From assembly GCA_039033215.1 (NCBI GenBank), contig JBCCDA010000008.1, positions 6,838-70,837 on the forward strand: a DNA stretch of 64,000 nt, written 5' to 3'. The notes beneath the pieces were generated by a model, which was not told the DNA's origin, ran no database searches, and saw nothing but the letters and a program-made list of their open reading frames with translations. This DNA is from Thermohalobaculum sp039033215 (lineage in GTDB: Bacteria > Pseudomonadota > Alphaproteobacteria > Rhodobacterales > Rhodobacteraceae). How positions within the stretch are numbered: position 1 is the first letter of the stretch; the number at the start of each line of letters is the position of its first letter. Positions 24,799-32,637 of the stretch are shown here, piece by piece. Position numbers and translations under genes: made by a program.

Positions 24799-26326
24799 GG
24801 TTGTCTACAAGGTAGATACCCGCGGGGTTCATCTTGAAATCGTGCACGTTGCCACGCGAGACAACGACGCGGTTCTTGAAAAAAGCCGTCATGATTGGCA
24901 GTTCCTCGGCGACAATCGCCTGCATGCGGTTCAGGATCCGGGAACGCTCTTCAGTGTCAAACGCGACGATTGCCTGGCTCAGCAAGTCGTCGAACTCGGC
25001 GTTCGACCAGCCCCCGAAGTTCTCGATCGCACCGGTGCGGAGAGCCAAGTTGGCAAAGTAGGCCGGGTTACCGGTAGGCGTCGCGTTGTTCGAGAACATC
25101 AGCATGTCTGCCGTTCCCTTGCGGAAGTCGTCAACTGCAACTGTCCAATCGCGCAGGATCTGCAACTCCGTGGTAATACCCACTGCCTCCAAATGCGCTT
25201 GATACAGCTCAGCCGCGGGGCGCATCGAGGGTCGGCCCTCGTAGCTACGCATCACGATGCGGAACGGCTCACCGTCCTGCTCGAGCCTGCCATCACCATT
25301 CGTGTCCGTGATCCCGGCTTCGGCCAATAGCGAGAGTGCCTTGTCTCGGTCAAACGGGGTAACCAACAGCTTCGGGTTGGTCCAAGGCTTCTCGGCAGGG
25401 AACATGCCGACACCCGCGGTCCCGCCGCGCCCGTGCAGCACGGTCTCGACGATCTGATCGCGCGGCAGCAAATGGTCGAGCGCACGGCGCACCCGAAGGT
25501 CCGATAGCGGGCCGGATGACGTCTGCATGCGGAAGAACATCAGCCGACCGTCGGCAACCGTGCTCACCGTGAATTCCTCGCTCGCAAGCACCCTGGGCAA
25601 GTCACTATCGGGGAAGTTGGCGGCGATATCGATGTCTCCGGACTCGAGCGCCAGCATGACTGTCGCCGGATCTTTTAGGGTAAAGAGCTCGATCTTTGGA
25701 GTTGCGGCTGCACCGCCCCAGTAGTCTTCAAAGCGCACCACTACGATCTTTTCACCGGGAGCGATCTCGTCCAGGATGAACGGCCCAGTTCCGTAGAACC
25801 GCTCAGCGTCGCTGGTGGGCGACACGATTGAGAGACCCGGGTCGACGAGGTCATTCAGGAACGTCGCGTTGGGGACTTCTGTATCGATACGTAACGTCAT
25901 TGGATCGACGACGGTTACGTTTGTGATCCTAACAAGCGAGGCAATCCGTTCATTGTAAACGTCACTCTCTGGCGAGATGACACGCAGCAGTGAAAATCGC
26001 ACCGCCTCGGCGTCCAGGGGTGCACCGTCATGGAAAGTGACGCCCTCGCGTACGCCAATCTCCCACTCGGTCGGTGAAAGTGACTCGGCGCTCTGGGCAA
26101 GCCTCGGCGAAAGCGCACCATCCTGATCCAGCCAGAAAAGTGTTTCGGTGACGCCGCTGTCGCTCGTGCGCCACCCGTTCCAACCGATGGCAGGATCTGG
26201 GTTCGCATCGTTGAACCCGAAAGGCACGGCAATACGGAGAGTGGCGTCTTCTGCCGCTGCGGGTCCTGTGCCGATCGCGGCGGCAAAGAGAGCTGCAACC
26301 GCAAAGCCAAAGGCACGCGTTCTCAT
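24779..26326 (-). CDS. Nickel/peptide-type ABC substrate-binding protein under B12 riboswitch control
   Basis: A 515-residue periplasmic protein of SBP family 5. Start ATG 26326 gives a Sec signal MRTRAFGFAVAALFAAAIG ending GPAAAED at about residue 26; the longer open frame is leader RNA. Family motifs are WEIGVREGVTFHDGAPLDAEAVRFSLLRV near 85-115, GTGPFILDEIAPGEKIVV and ATVMLALESGDIDIAANF, the last resembling NikA. It is the first main gene of a five-gene operon (binding protein, two ATPases, two permeases). Because the leader has a cobalamin riboswitch, I infer that the ligand is cobalt, a cobalt chelate or a corrinoid; the sequence alone does not show which. Confidence 0.9.
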   Translation of the reverse strand: MRTRAFGFAVAALFAAAIGTGPAAAEDATLRIAVPFGFNDANPDPAIGWNGWRTSDSGVTETLFWLDQDGALSPRLAQSAESLSPTEWEIGVREGVTFHDGAPLDAEAVRFSLLRVISPESDVYNERIASLVRITNVTVVDPMTLRIDTEVPNATFLNDLVDPGLSIVSPTSDAERFYGTGPFILDEIAPGEKIVVVRFEDYWGGAAATPKIELFTLKDPATVMLALESGDIDIAANFPDSDLPRVLASEEFTVSTVADGRLMFFRMQTSSGPLSDLRVRRALDHLLPRDQIVETVLHGRGGTAGVGMFPAEKPWTNPKLLVTPFDRDKALSLLAEAGITDTNGDGRLEQDGEPFRIVMRSYEGRPSMRPAAELYQAHLEAVGITTELQILRDWTVAVDDFRKGTADMLMFSNNATPTGNPAYFANLALRTGAIENFGGWSNAEFDDLLSQAIVAFDTEERSRILNRMQAIVAEELPIMTAFFKNRVVVSRGNVHDFKMNPAGIYLVDNRVHVDR

Positions 26327-26487
26327 GAGTGAGGTTCCTTCAGAATTCGGGGCGTAACGATGGTGGTCTGATGGGCGGCGACGCACCAACCAGTGGGTGG
26401 TACACGCCCAAAGTCGCCAGGGCGGGTCTGGCCAACGCCAATCGGCTTCGACCAAGCGTAGACAGTATCCGGTGCACGGCGCGCCAT
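26323..26487 (-). CDS. Small 54-residue ORF coupled to the B12-regulated binding-protein gene
   Basis: An ATG at 26487 is preceded by AAAGGA at 4 bases, a good ribosome site, and the 54-residue frame ends in a TGA that overlaps the binding-protein ATG (ATGA). The product starts MARRAPDTVYAWSKPIGVG and has Cys37, His41 and His53, but no signal peptide or helix. It lies directly 3' of the riboswitch. A 5-bp hairpin sits just 5' of its ribosome site, so the riboswitch could act on this start and through coupling on the transporter. I do not recognise the protein; it could be a leader peptide only. Confidence 0.42.
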   Translation of the reverse strand: MARRAPDTVYAWSKPIGVGQTRPGDFGRVPPTGWCVAAHQTTIVTPRILKEPHS

Positions 26488-26497
26488 CGTATCCTTT

Positions 26498-26517
26498 CCC
26501 GGGTGCTCCCGCCCGGT
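26498..26517 (-). promoter_or_regulatory. Hairpin next to the small-ORF ribosome site
   Basis: On the minus strand CCGGG-cgggagca-CCCGG forms a 5-bp GC stem with an 8-base loop that ends one or two bases before AAAGGA at 26492-26497. No U-tract follows. It could be the expression platform of the upstream riboswitch by masking or exposing the ribosome site; this is inference. Confidence 0.4.
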
Positions 26518-26536
26518 GAACGGTTGAACAGATGAC

Positions 26537-26714
26537 GGCAGGTCTCCTGGCTCGCGGATCGTCACGCCTGCTGCGCCTTCCCAGGCCAAGAGGCCCAGTG
26601 GCGCTTTGCAACAAGCACTACCGCTTACAGTTGCGGGTACAGCCGCGGATTTGGCCCCCTGCTTGGGTCGACCGCACCGCATTCCCTTTTTTGCCTGGCA
26701 ACCAGGCTCCGTCA
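26537..26714 (-). ncRNA. Cobalamin (B12) riboswitch
   Basis: On the minus strand the conserved elements appear in order: GGTTGCCAGGCAAAAAAGGG near 26705-26685, AATGCGGTGCGG, CAAATCCGCGGCTGTACCCG, CAACTGTAAGCGG near 26635, GCCACTGGG with the paired CTGGGAAGG, and the B12 box AGCCAGGAGACCTGCC at 26552-26537. This is the standard adenosylcobalamin-type riboswitch, usually reducing expression when B12 is plentiful. It lies about 210 bases before the binding-protein start of the nickel/peptide-type ABC operon, same strand, and before the 54-residue ORF. It ties that importer to cobalt or corrinoid supply. Confidence 0.96.
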
Positions 26715-26727
26715 GTTATGATGTAAC
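26715..26727. promoter_or_regulatory. GTTA-N5-TAAC palindrome at the 5' edge of the riboswitch
   Basis: GTTATGATGTAAC is an inverted repeat with half-sites GTTA and TAAC and five central bases. It lies exactly where the promoter of the riboswitch transcript should be. It matches about 11 of 13 positions of the GTTATAnTATAAC-type Zur (Fur-family) operator as I remember it. A metal-responsive repressor site is therefore plausible but unproven. Confidence 0.42.
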
Positions 26728-27327
26728 AATTAGTCTCGGCGCTGCGCAAGTCGGAATCTGAGCGAACAGACCAACATCGCCCCGCCGGCAATTGACGTCG
26801 AGACGGGCCCATCGGATTTCTCACAGGGTTACGGCGTCCTATCACGATCCCACACTTCGAGATGTGAACATTCCCGAAGAGGAAACTTCCACAAGCCGAC
26901 GCTGCAGCAGGGCGCCGACCTTTGTCGATGCCGCCAATGTGCTGGGGAGCGCAGTCTCGACAGCGGTAGTCACGTCGAAGTGTTTGCTGGCCATCACCAG
27001 CGAAATGGCGCAGTTGGCCGAGAAACAGGTCAACAGTGGATGTCACTCGGCGACACATGTCCAATTGTCTGTTTCGCCTGCCTGCAGAAGCGCCGTTGCT
27101 GTAGATCGAAAACACTTCGCCAACGAGACTCAGCAAGATGATGAGATCGAGGTGTCGGCCGTCATCCGGTCACCTCAGCTTTGTCCGAAGTATCGTCGCA
27201 AGCGGTGGTCAGCGACCAGTTCGCGCAGACTGACTGCGTGGGACTTCGTCGACCGTCGAAAGGCGCTCACCCCAGAGAAAGCTCGTTGGTCTGGGCGGAC
27301 AGTGCGCCCCACCCCACTTCAGAATGC
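26728..27327. other. About 600 bases without a convincing gene
   Basis: This stretch separates the B12-controlled operon (minus) from the Old Yellow Enzyme gene (plus). Long frames exist on both strands because of GC richness, but none has a ribosome site, a recognisable motif or typical composition. One plus frame at about 26930-27150 has a faint phasin-like pattern (ITSEMAQLAEKQ), which I do not consider enough for a call. Confidence 0.3.
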
Positions 27328-27352
27328 ATCACCGTGATCGTGATACATCACG
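27328..27352. promoter_or_regulatory. Overlapping inverted repeats upstream of the Old Yellow Enzyme gene
   Basis: The sequence ATCAC-C-GTGAT-C-GTGAT-AC-ATCAC-G contains two adjacent, oppositely nested 5-bp inverted repeats (ATCAC/GTGAT). It lies about 62 bases upstream of the ATG at 27414, close to the expected promoter. It looks like a dimeric or tetrameric repressor operator, for example of a TetR- or ArsR-type regulator not found in the window. Confidence 0.5.
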
Positions 27353-27413
27353 TCAATGGTTTGCATGGTTTGCCATTTTCGATTTCAAATTGATGCGGAG
27401 GGATAACAGAACC

Positions 27414-28565
27414 ATGTCCAAATCTGTATTGTTCGAACCACTCACGATCCGGCAGACCACGCTGAAGAATCGTGTGATGATCTCGCCCATGGCCACCTAC
27501 TCGGCTCTTGATGGCATGCCGACGGATTGGCATCTGGTACACTTGGGCAAGTTCGCCGTCGGTGGTGCCGGTGTGGTGGTTGCTGAAGCGACCGCCGTAA
27601 CCCGCGAAGGCCGGATCACCAATGGTGACACGGGGCTTTGGAGCGACGAGCAGATTGCGCCTTGGGCACGGATCGTCGATTTCATGCGCACGCAGGGTAC
27701 CGTCCCAGGAATTCAGTTGGCGCACGCTGGACGGAAGGGCTCAATGCAACGTGCCTTCGACGGCAACGGCCCGCTCACGCCAGACGACATCGCAAGGGGC
27801 GAGAAGACGTGGCAGCCGGTCGGACCAACAGACGAACCAATCGACAACGGGTACGCGGTTCCCCGTGCCTTCACGACATCAGAACTCAAGGGGCTCACGG
27901 ATGAATGGGTCGCAGCCGCCGAGCGCGCTCTCAAGGCGGGTTTCGACTGGCTCGAGATCCACAACGCTCACGGATACCTCGTGCATCAGTTTCTTTCTCC
28001 GCTCTCCAACACCCGTACCGATGGGTATGGTGGCGATTTCGAAGGTCGGTTGCGTTGGCCGCTCGAACTGGCTGCGGCACTTCGCGAGACATGGCCTGAC
28101 GACAAACCGGTGAGCCTCCGGATCTCGGCGGTCGATGGCGATGCTTTGGGTTGGCAGATGGCGGACTCAGTCGAGTATGCGCGCCGTCTCAAGGCGCTGG
28201 GGATCGACATGATTTGTACATCCTCAGGCGGTCTGAAGGGATCAGCAACGAATGCACGCGTCAAGCGATCCTATGGCTATCAGGTGCCCTATGCAGCGGA
28301 GATTCGACGTGAAGCAAAGGTTGGCACTATCGCCGTCGGACTTATTCTCGACCCACACCACGCCGAACAGATCCTGCAGGACGGTGAGGCCGATCTCATC
28401 GCCATCGGACGCGAGGCGCTGGTAAACCCGAACTGGCCTCTTCATGCGGAGGCGGCTCTGGGTCGGCCAATGCTCGAGGCCCTTGATGACTGGCCGCAAC
28501 AGTACGGTTGGTGGTTAAAGTTCCGCGAGCGTACACTTGAGGGTCTTCGCACCAACGAAGGTTGA
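27414..28565 (+). CDS. NADH:flavin oxidoreductase, Old Yellow Enzyme family
   Basis: A 383-residue FMN-dependent ene-reductase-type TIM barrel. ATG 27414 follows GGAGGG at 8 bases; a longer frame upstream would include the operator. The N-terminal FEPLTIRQTTLKNRVMISPMATYS binds FMN; the active-site pair is seen in WLEIHNAHGYLVHQFLSPLSN and is followed by RTDGYGGDFEGR. LAHAGRKG at about 101-108 is the YqjM-type (thermophilic-like) motif, so I place it nearer YqjM than classical OYE1. It could reduce activated alkenes or act in detoxification. It is monocistronic, with an operator-like repeat upstream. Confidence 0.92.
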   Translation: MSKSVLFEPLTIRQTTLKNRVMISPMATYSALDGMPTDWHLVHLGKFAVGGAGVVVAEATAVTREGRITNGDTGLWSDEQIAPWARIVDFMRTQGTVPGIQLAHAGRKGSMQRAFDGNGPLTPDDIARGEKTWQPVGPTDEPIDNGYAVPRAFTTSELKGLTDEWVAAAERALKAGFDWLEIHNAHGYLVHQFLSPLSNTRTDGYGGDFEGRLRWPLELAAALRETWPDDKPVSLRISAVDGDALGWQMADSVEYARRLKALGIDMICTSSGGLKGSATNARVKRSYGYQVPYAAEIRREAKVGTIAVGLILDPHHAEQILQDGEADLIAIGREALVNPNWPLHAEAALGRPMLEALDDWPQQYGWWLKFRERTLEGLRTNEG

Positions 28566-28976
28566 TGTTCAGAGCTCCAGCGGATGGGTAGATCGTGTCG
28601 GAGAGAGATCGAAGATCACTGTGGTCGAGCCTACGCCAGTAACCGACAGCTCAACGGAAGGGCCACTACGGACATCGGCTCAGTTTGGAGGACACGTCGC
28701 TGCGTTCCGCTCCCTACCGTTCGCTGCGGTCTTCAGCTCCGTGACTTGGCTGAGACGTGACAACCGCTCTGACTGCCTTGTCCATCAGGAGATCAAGTCA
28801 GGCACAAGCACAGATATCCCGCAGCGATCCGAACTGTTTGCAGAGCCTCTCGCAATCGAACGCTCGCATAGTTGATGCCGGATACCGCAGCCACGAAACC
28901 CGCCGAGATCGCCGTCGCGCAGTTCGACGCGTGCACTGACGATCTACCACCCAAAGGGCAAGGCGCGCGCGTCATC
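28566..28976. other. 411-base gap between convergent genes, no gene recognised
   Basis: The Old Yellow Enzyme gene and lutC converge on this gap. Frames of up to 112 codons exist on both strands, but none has a ribosome site or motif. There is no clear U-tailed terminator either. I see nothing that supports a gene here. Confidence 0.4.
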
Positions 28977-29576
28977 TCAGTCCACGACAAAAACATGCAA
29001 GGCTACTGGACCATGGGCGCCAAGCTGCAGGGTCTGACCAATGTCAGCACTGCGAGACGGGCCTGTGACAAAATTCTGCGTCCGCGGCTTGAGGCCACGG
29101 GCGCGCCAGGCAGCGAATAACTCCTCAAACCCGCCAGTGACGTCGTTTGCATCCACCACGGCAAAATGGGTCTCACCCAGGAAGTTAAGCGTCACCGGGT
29201 TGTTCGGACCTGAAGCAAACACAAGTGACCCGGTCTCGGCCATCGCGAACTCCGCGCGCGTCAGCGTTGCCGGCTCGGCGATGCGGCCAGGACCCGTCGA
29301 GTGCTCAACCGTACCCCAATCCCGCGCAAACGCCGGATCCGTGCCGGTGCGGATCGCCGCGGGCAGGTTGCGTTTGCGCAACTCGTCGGCCAGCGCCGAT
29401 GGCAGATGGTCGAGCGATGCAATGCGCGAAACGGTGGCACTTACTTTCTCAGCTTGGGCGATGAACTGAGCGAGCCGCTCTTCAGGCAGGGCTTGAGCCG
29501 GTGTCAGGCGGGGAGGCGCTGGAACCACTTGCGCCGTCCTTCGAACCCGGGTCAAAATGCGATCACGCGCGTTCAT
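28977..29576 (-). CDS. lutC: LutC-type LUD-domain protein (lactate utilization)
   Basis: A 199-residue LUD-domain protein, third member of the LutABC L-lactate oxidising complex. ATG 29576 overlaps the lutB stop by 4 bases, which rules out the much longer frame. It shows ADELRKRNLPAAIRTG, the motif FAMAETGSLVFASGPNNPVTLNFLGETH and a C-terminal TGPSRSADIGQTLQLGAHGP, all family hallmarks. It is cytoplasmic and should join LutB and LutA in converting L-lactate to pyruvate. Confidence 0.93.
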   Translation of the reverse strand: MNARDRILTRVRRTAQVVPAPPRLTPAQALPEERLAQFIAQAEKVSATVSRIASLDHLPSALADELRKRNLPAAIRTGTDPAFARDWGTVEHSTGPGRIAEPATLTRAEFAMAETGSLVFASGPNNPVTLNFLGETHFAVVDANDVTGGFEELFAAWRARGLKPRTQNFVTGPSRSADIGQTLQLGAHGPVALHVFVVD

Positions 29577-30991
29577 CGCTTGGCCCATTGAGACTGGAAC
29601 GAGCCACCCGTCGGCGGCGCCGGCAGATCGCGGTGATCCGTCCAGCCCCCAGCCAGCGGCATCCAGGCAAAGTTTCCGCGCCAACGCCCCAGCCAACCAA
29701 GCACCCGGGTCATGGTGCCTGTCACCCGCCGATAGGCTGATGGCCGAGAGGCGAGCCAGCGCCAGGCCCCCAGCGCGCGCCGAACCGTGCCCGGTGTGAG
29801 CCCCTTCTCGAACTCCTGTGCCCGGTAGGCGCGCATCATCTTGGGCAATGGTATCCGCATCGGACATACCGCCTCGCACCGTCCACAGAAGGTCGAGGCA
29901 TTTGGCAGGTTGCCGCCCTGCTCGACCCCAATCAGGCTGGGCGTCAAAACCGAACCCATAGGCCCGGGGTAGACCCAACCATAGGCGTGACCGCCAACCG
30001 ATTTGTAGACAGGGCAATGGTTCATGCAGGCCCCGCACCGGATGCAGCGGAGCATATCCTGGAACTCGGTCCCCAGCATGTTGGTACGCCCGTTGTCGAG
30101 CAGCACCACATGGTACTCCTCGGGCCCATCCGGGTCTTCGGCGCGGCGGGGCCCGGCGGAGAACGTGGTGTATACCGACATCTCCTGACCCGTGGCGGAT
30201 CGGGCGAGGACCCGCAGGATCGTTCCTGCATCCTCCAAGGTCGGCACGATCTTCTCGATCGAGGCAATGACGATGTGCACCTTGGCCAATGACTGTGTCA
30301 GATCCCCATTGCCTTCATTGGTGACAATCACCGATTGCCCGGTCTCGGCGATCAGCATGTTGGCACCAGTTATACCAACCTCGGCCGCAAAGTACTTCTC
30401 GCGCAGCACCTGACGCGCTTCCGCCTGTAGCTTCTCGTGGTCGAGCACCCGGTCTGCCGGCAGGTGCGTGTGTTCCTTCCGGAACAGATCGTCGATCTCG
30501 GGTACCGTTACGTGGATGGCAGGGGCGATGATGTGGGAGGGTGGCTCACCACGTTTTTGAATGATGTATTCCCCCAGATCAGTCTCGACGGGGTCGATGC
30601 CGTGAGCCTCGAGATGCTCGTTGATCCCGCACTCCTCCGAGATCATGGTCTTGCCCTTGTTGACTGTCTTCGCACCGGCCTTGCGGCAGATCTCGAGCAC
30701 GATGGACCTGGCGTCCTCGGCTGTCTCGGCCCAATGCACCTCGCCGCCGTCCGCGATTACTTTCTCCTCGTACGCCTCGAGGTAATCCGCGAGGTGCGCG
30801 AGCACGTGGTCCTTGAGATCGCGTGCACTGTCGCGCAGGTCGTCGAACTCAGGCAGCGCAGCGCGGGCAGCGGCGCGCTTCAATGCGAAGCCGCCACCAG
30901 CTGAGGCCATGGCTGCCTGAATGTTGGGGTTCGCGAGCGCTTCCTTGACGTTGTCTTTGAAGCGCGGGGTTGTGGGATGCAGCGTGCTCAT
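29573..30991 (-). CDS. lutB: LutB-type iron-sulfur lactate utilization protein
   Basis: A 472-residue protein with an N-terminal LUD domain (about 60-300) and two [4Fe-4S] clusters: CIRCGACMNHCPVYKSVGGH near 310-330 and CGRCEAVCPMRIPLP near 360-375. The C-terminal tail is rich in Trp and Arg (TRVLGWLGRWRGNFAW), as usual. ATG 30991 overlaps the lutA stop by 4 bases. It transfers electrons during L-lactate oxidation with LutA and LutC. Confidence 0.95.
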   Translation of the reverse strand: MSTLHPTTPRFKDNVKEALANPNIQAAMASAGGGFALKRAAARAALPEFDDLRDSARDLKDHVLAHLADYLEAYEEKVIADGGEVHWAETAEDARSIVLEICRKAGAKTVNKGKTMISEECGINEHLEAHGIDPVETDLGEYIIQKRGEPPSHIIAPAIHVTVPEIDDLFRKEHTHLPADRVLDHEKLQAEARQVLREKYFAAEVGITGANMLIAETGQSVIVTNEGNGDLTQSLAKVHIVIASIEKIVPTLEDAGTILRVLARSATGQEMSVYTTFSAGPRRAEDPDGPEEYHVVLLDNGRTNMLGTEFQDMLRCIRCGACMNHCPVYKSVGGHAYGWVYPGPMGSVLTPSLIGVEQGGNLPNASTFCGRCEAVCPMRIPLPKMMRAYRAQEFEKGLTPGTVRRALGAWRWLASRPSAYRRVTGTMTRVLGWLGRWRGNFAWMPLAGGWTDHRDLPAPPTGGSFQSQWAKR

Positions 30992-31749
30992 TCCACTTCT
31001 CCGATGGCAGGGCCGGTGTGGCCGGCCAGAACCTCGACCACATGGCGCGCGCGGATGGGTTGGCCGGTTCGCGATAGCTTGCCACCCATGTTCATGAGGC
31101 AGCCGAGATCACCAGCGAGCACCAGATCGGCACCCGTCCCGGCGATGTCGTCAGCCTTGCCGGTCACCATCTTGTTCGAGATGTCGGGGTACTTCACGCA
31201 AAAGGTTCCGCCGAAGCCGCAGCAGACCTCGGGTTCCTGCATCTCGGTCAGGCTGAGGCCTTCGACCGATGCCAGCAGCGTCCGGGGCTGCGCTTTGACC
31301 CCGAGAGACCGGAGGCCCGAGCACGAGTCATGGTAGGTGGCCTTGCCTTCAAGTCGGGCATCGACCGCGTCGACGCCCATGACGTCGACCAGGAAGCTGA
31401 CGATCTCGTGCGTCTGAGCGGCCAGTGCCTCGGCCCGGCCCCGCCAATCGGGGTCATCAGGGAACATGGCAGGATAGTCCTTGATGACCGTCGCCGCACA
31501 GGATCCCGACGGGACCACGACGTAGTCATGTCCCTCCAGCACAGAGATCATCGTGCGGGCCAGATCGGCCGCGCCCTCCTTGTCGCCAGAGTTCCAGTTC
31601 GGTTGTCCGCAGCAGGTCTGCTCAGGCACAGCGACCACACAGCCCGCGTCCTCGAGCAGTTTCACCGACGACCATCCCACCGCAGGCCGGATGGTGTCCA
31701 CGAGGCAGGTGACCATGAGCGCCACAGACGGACTTTGGTGTGGGGTCAT
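30988..31749 (-). CDS. lutA: LutA-type CCG-domain lactate utilization protein
   Basis: A 253-residue protein of the heterodisulfide reductase-like CCG family. The two CCG motifs are VPEQTCCGQPNWNSGDKEGA near 40-60 and VCCGFGGTFCVKYPDISNKM near 180-200, with HDSCSGLRSLGV in between. It heads the lutABC operon. The 132-base gap to the divergent TauE/SafE-type gene holds the promoters of both. No LutR/LldR-type GntR repressor is encoded nearby. Confidence 0.95.
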   Translation of the reverse strand: MTPHQSPSVALMVTCLVDTIRPAVGWSSVKLLEDAGCVVAVPEQTCCGQPNWNSGDKEGAADLARTMISVLEGHDYVVVPSGSCAATVIKDYPAMFPDDPDWRGRAEALAAQTHEIVSFLVDVMGVDAVDARLEGKATYHDSCSGLRSLGVKAQPRTLLASVEGLSLTEMQEPEVCCGFGGTFCVKYPDISNKMVTGKADDIAGTGADLVLAGDLGCLMNMGGKLSRTGQPIRARHVVEVLAGHTGPAIGEVE

Positions 31750-31881
31750 CGCAACCTCATTATTGGTCAGTTCAGCTTACCAATTCTCAAATGCGTTTAG
31801 GCGCTTCGCAGTTCGTGCGCAACCACTTGTCCCCACGCTCGGGGGACCTTACGGGATTGGCGGGGGATGGAAAGGGGATGC

Positions 31882-32637
31882 ATGCCGGTGTTCGCCGTCT
31901 ACGGGCCAGGTGAGATCGCAATCGTCTTTGCCGTCTATCTCTTTGCGGCAACGGCGAAGGGCGTGACCGGCCTTGGCTTCTCAACGGTGTGCCTGGCTCC
32001 CCTGGCCCTCACAGTAGGCCTCAAGGAGACCTTGCCGCTCTTGCTGATCCCGTCGGTCGTTTCGAACATTCTGGTGATGGTGGGTGCTGGATCGTTTGGT
32101 GCGGCATGCGGCCGTTTCTGGCCCATGCTGCTGACGACCGTGCCTGGGGTGATCGTTGGGCTGTGGCTGCTGGCGTCCGTCGATGGAGTGGCGGCCGGGG
32201 CGGCGTTGGGCGTGGTCCTGATCCTGTGGTGCGCCTTCGCCTTTGCCAAACCGGAGATGCGCTTGCCTGCGCGGCTGGAGCGCCCTTTGAGCCCGGCCAG
32301 CGGGTTGCTGACTGGCATTGTCAATGGACTGACCGGGTCACAGGTCATGCCCTCAATGCCGTTTCTCATGTCCCTGTCGCTACCGCGCGATGTGTTCCTG
32401 CAGGCGATCAACCTGTCGTTCACGCTCTCCAGCCTTGTCATGGCGGTTGGGCTTACACGACTTGGTCTCATGACACTGGACGCCGTCGTGATCTCGACCT
32501 GCGGGATCGCGTGTGTATGGATCGGGATCCGGCTGGGTTCGCGCATCAGGCACAAGCTTTCGCCCGACCAGTTCCGGTTGATGGTGCTGGCGATGCTCTG
32601 CGTGATGGGGCTCACGTTGATCGCACGCGCGCTCTAA
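31882..32637 (+). CDS. TauE/SafE (TSUP) family membrane permease
   Basis: A 251-residue membrane protein with about seven hydrophobic segments and the TSUP pattern LFAATAKGVTGLGFSTVCLA at the N-terminus and LLTGIVNGLTGSQVMPSMPF in the second repeat. I chose ATG 31882 (MPVFAVYGPGE) because AAAGGGG lies 4 bases before it. TSUP proteins move sulfite, sulfoacetate and other organic anions. Since it is divergent from lutABC and there is no LldP/LctP in the window, it could carry lactate or a related anion, but that is inference only. Confidence 0.86.
   Translation: MPVFAVYGPGEIAIVFAVYLFAATAKGVTGLGFSTVCLAPLALTVGLKETLPLLLIPSVVSNILVMVGAGSFGAACGRFWPMLLTTVPGVIVGLWLLASVDGVAAGAALGVVLILWCAFAFAKPEMRLPARLERPLSPASGLLTGIVNGLTGSQVMPSMPFLMSLSLPRDVFLQAINLSFTLSSLVMAVGLTRLGLMTLDAVVISTCGIACVWIGIRLGSRIRHKLSPDQFRLMVLAMLCVMGLTLIARAL

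Noticed and set aside
26323..26682. A 119-codon minus frame running through the riboswitch
   Set aside because: Its N-terminal half is translated riboswitch RNA. Only the 54-codon part from 26487 has a ribosome site and is kept.
26792..27337. A 181-codon plus frame with a faint phasin-like pattern
   Set aside because: Only a short stretch resembles phasins (ITSEMAQLAEKQ), there is no ribosome site, the remaining sequence is Arg/Ser-rich and it runs into the operator of the next gene. A decayed phasin is possible but not supportable.
28872..29120. An 82-codon plus frame at the lutC 3' end
   Set aside because: It overlaps the real lutC coding region in antisense and has no motif; the preceding 411-base gap shows no promoter either.
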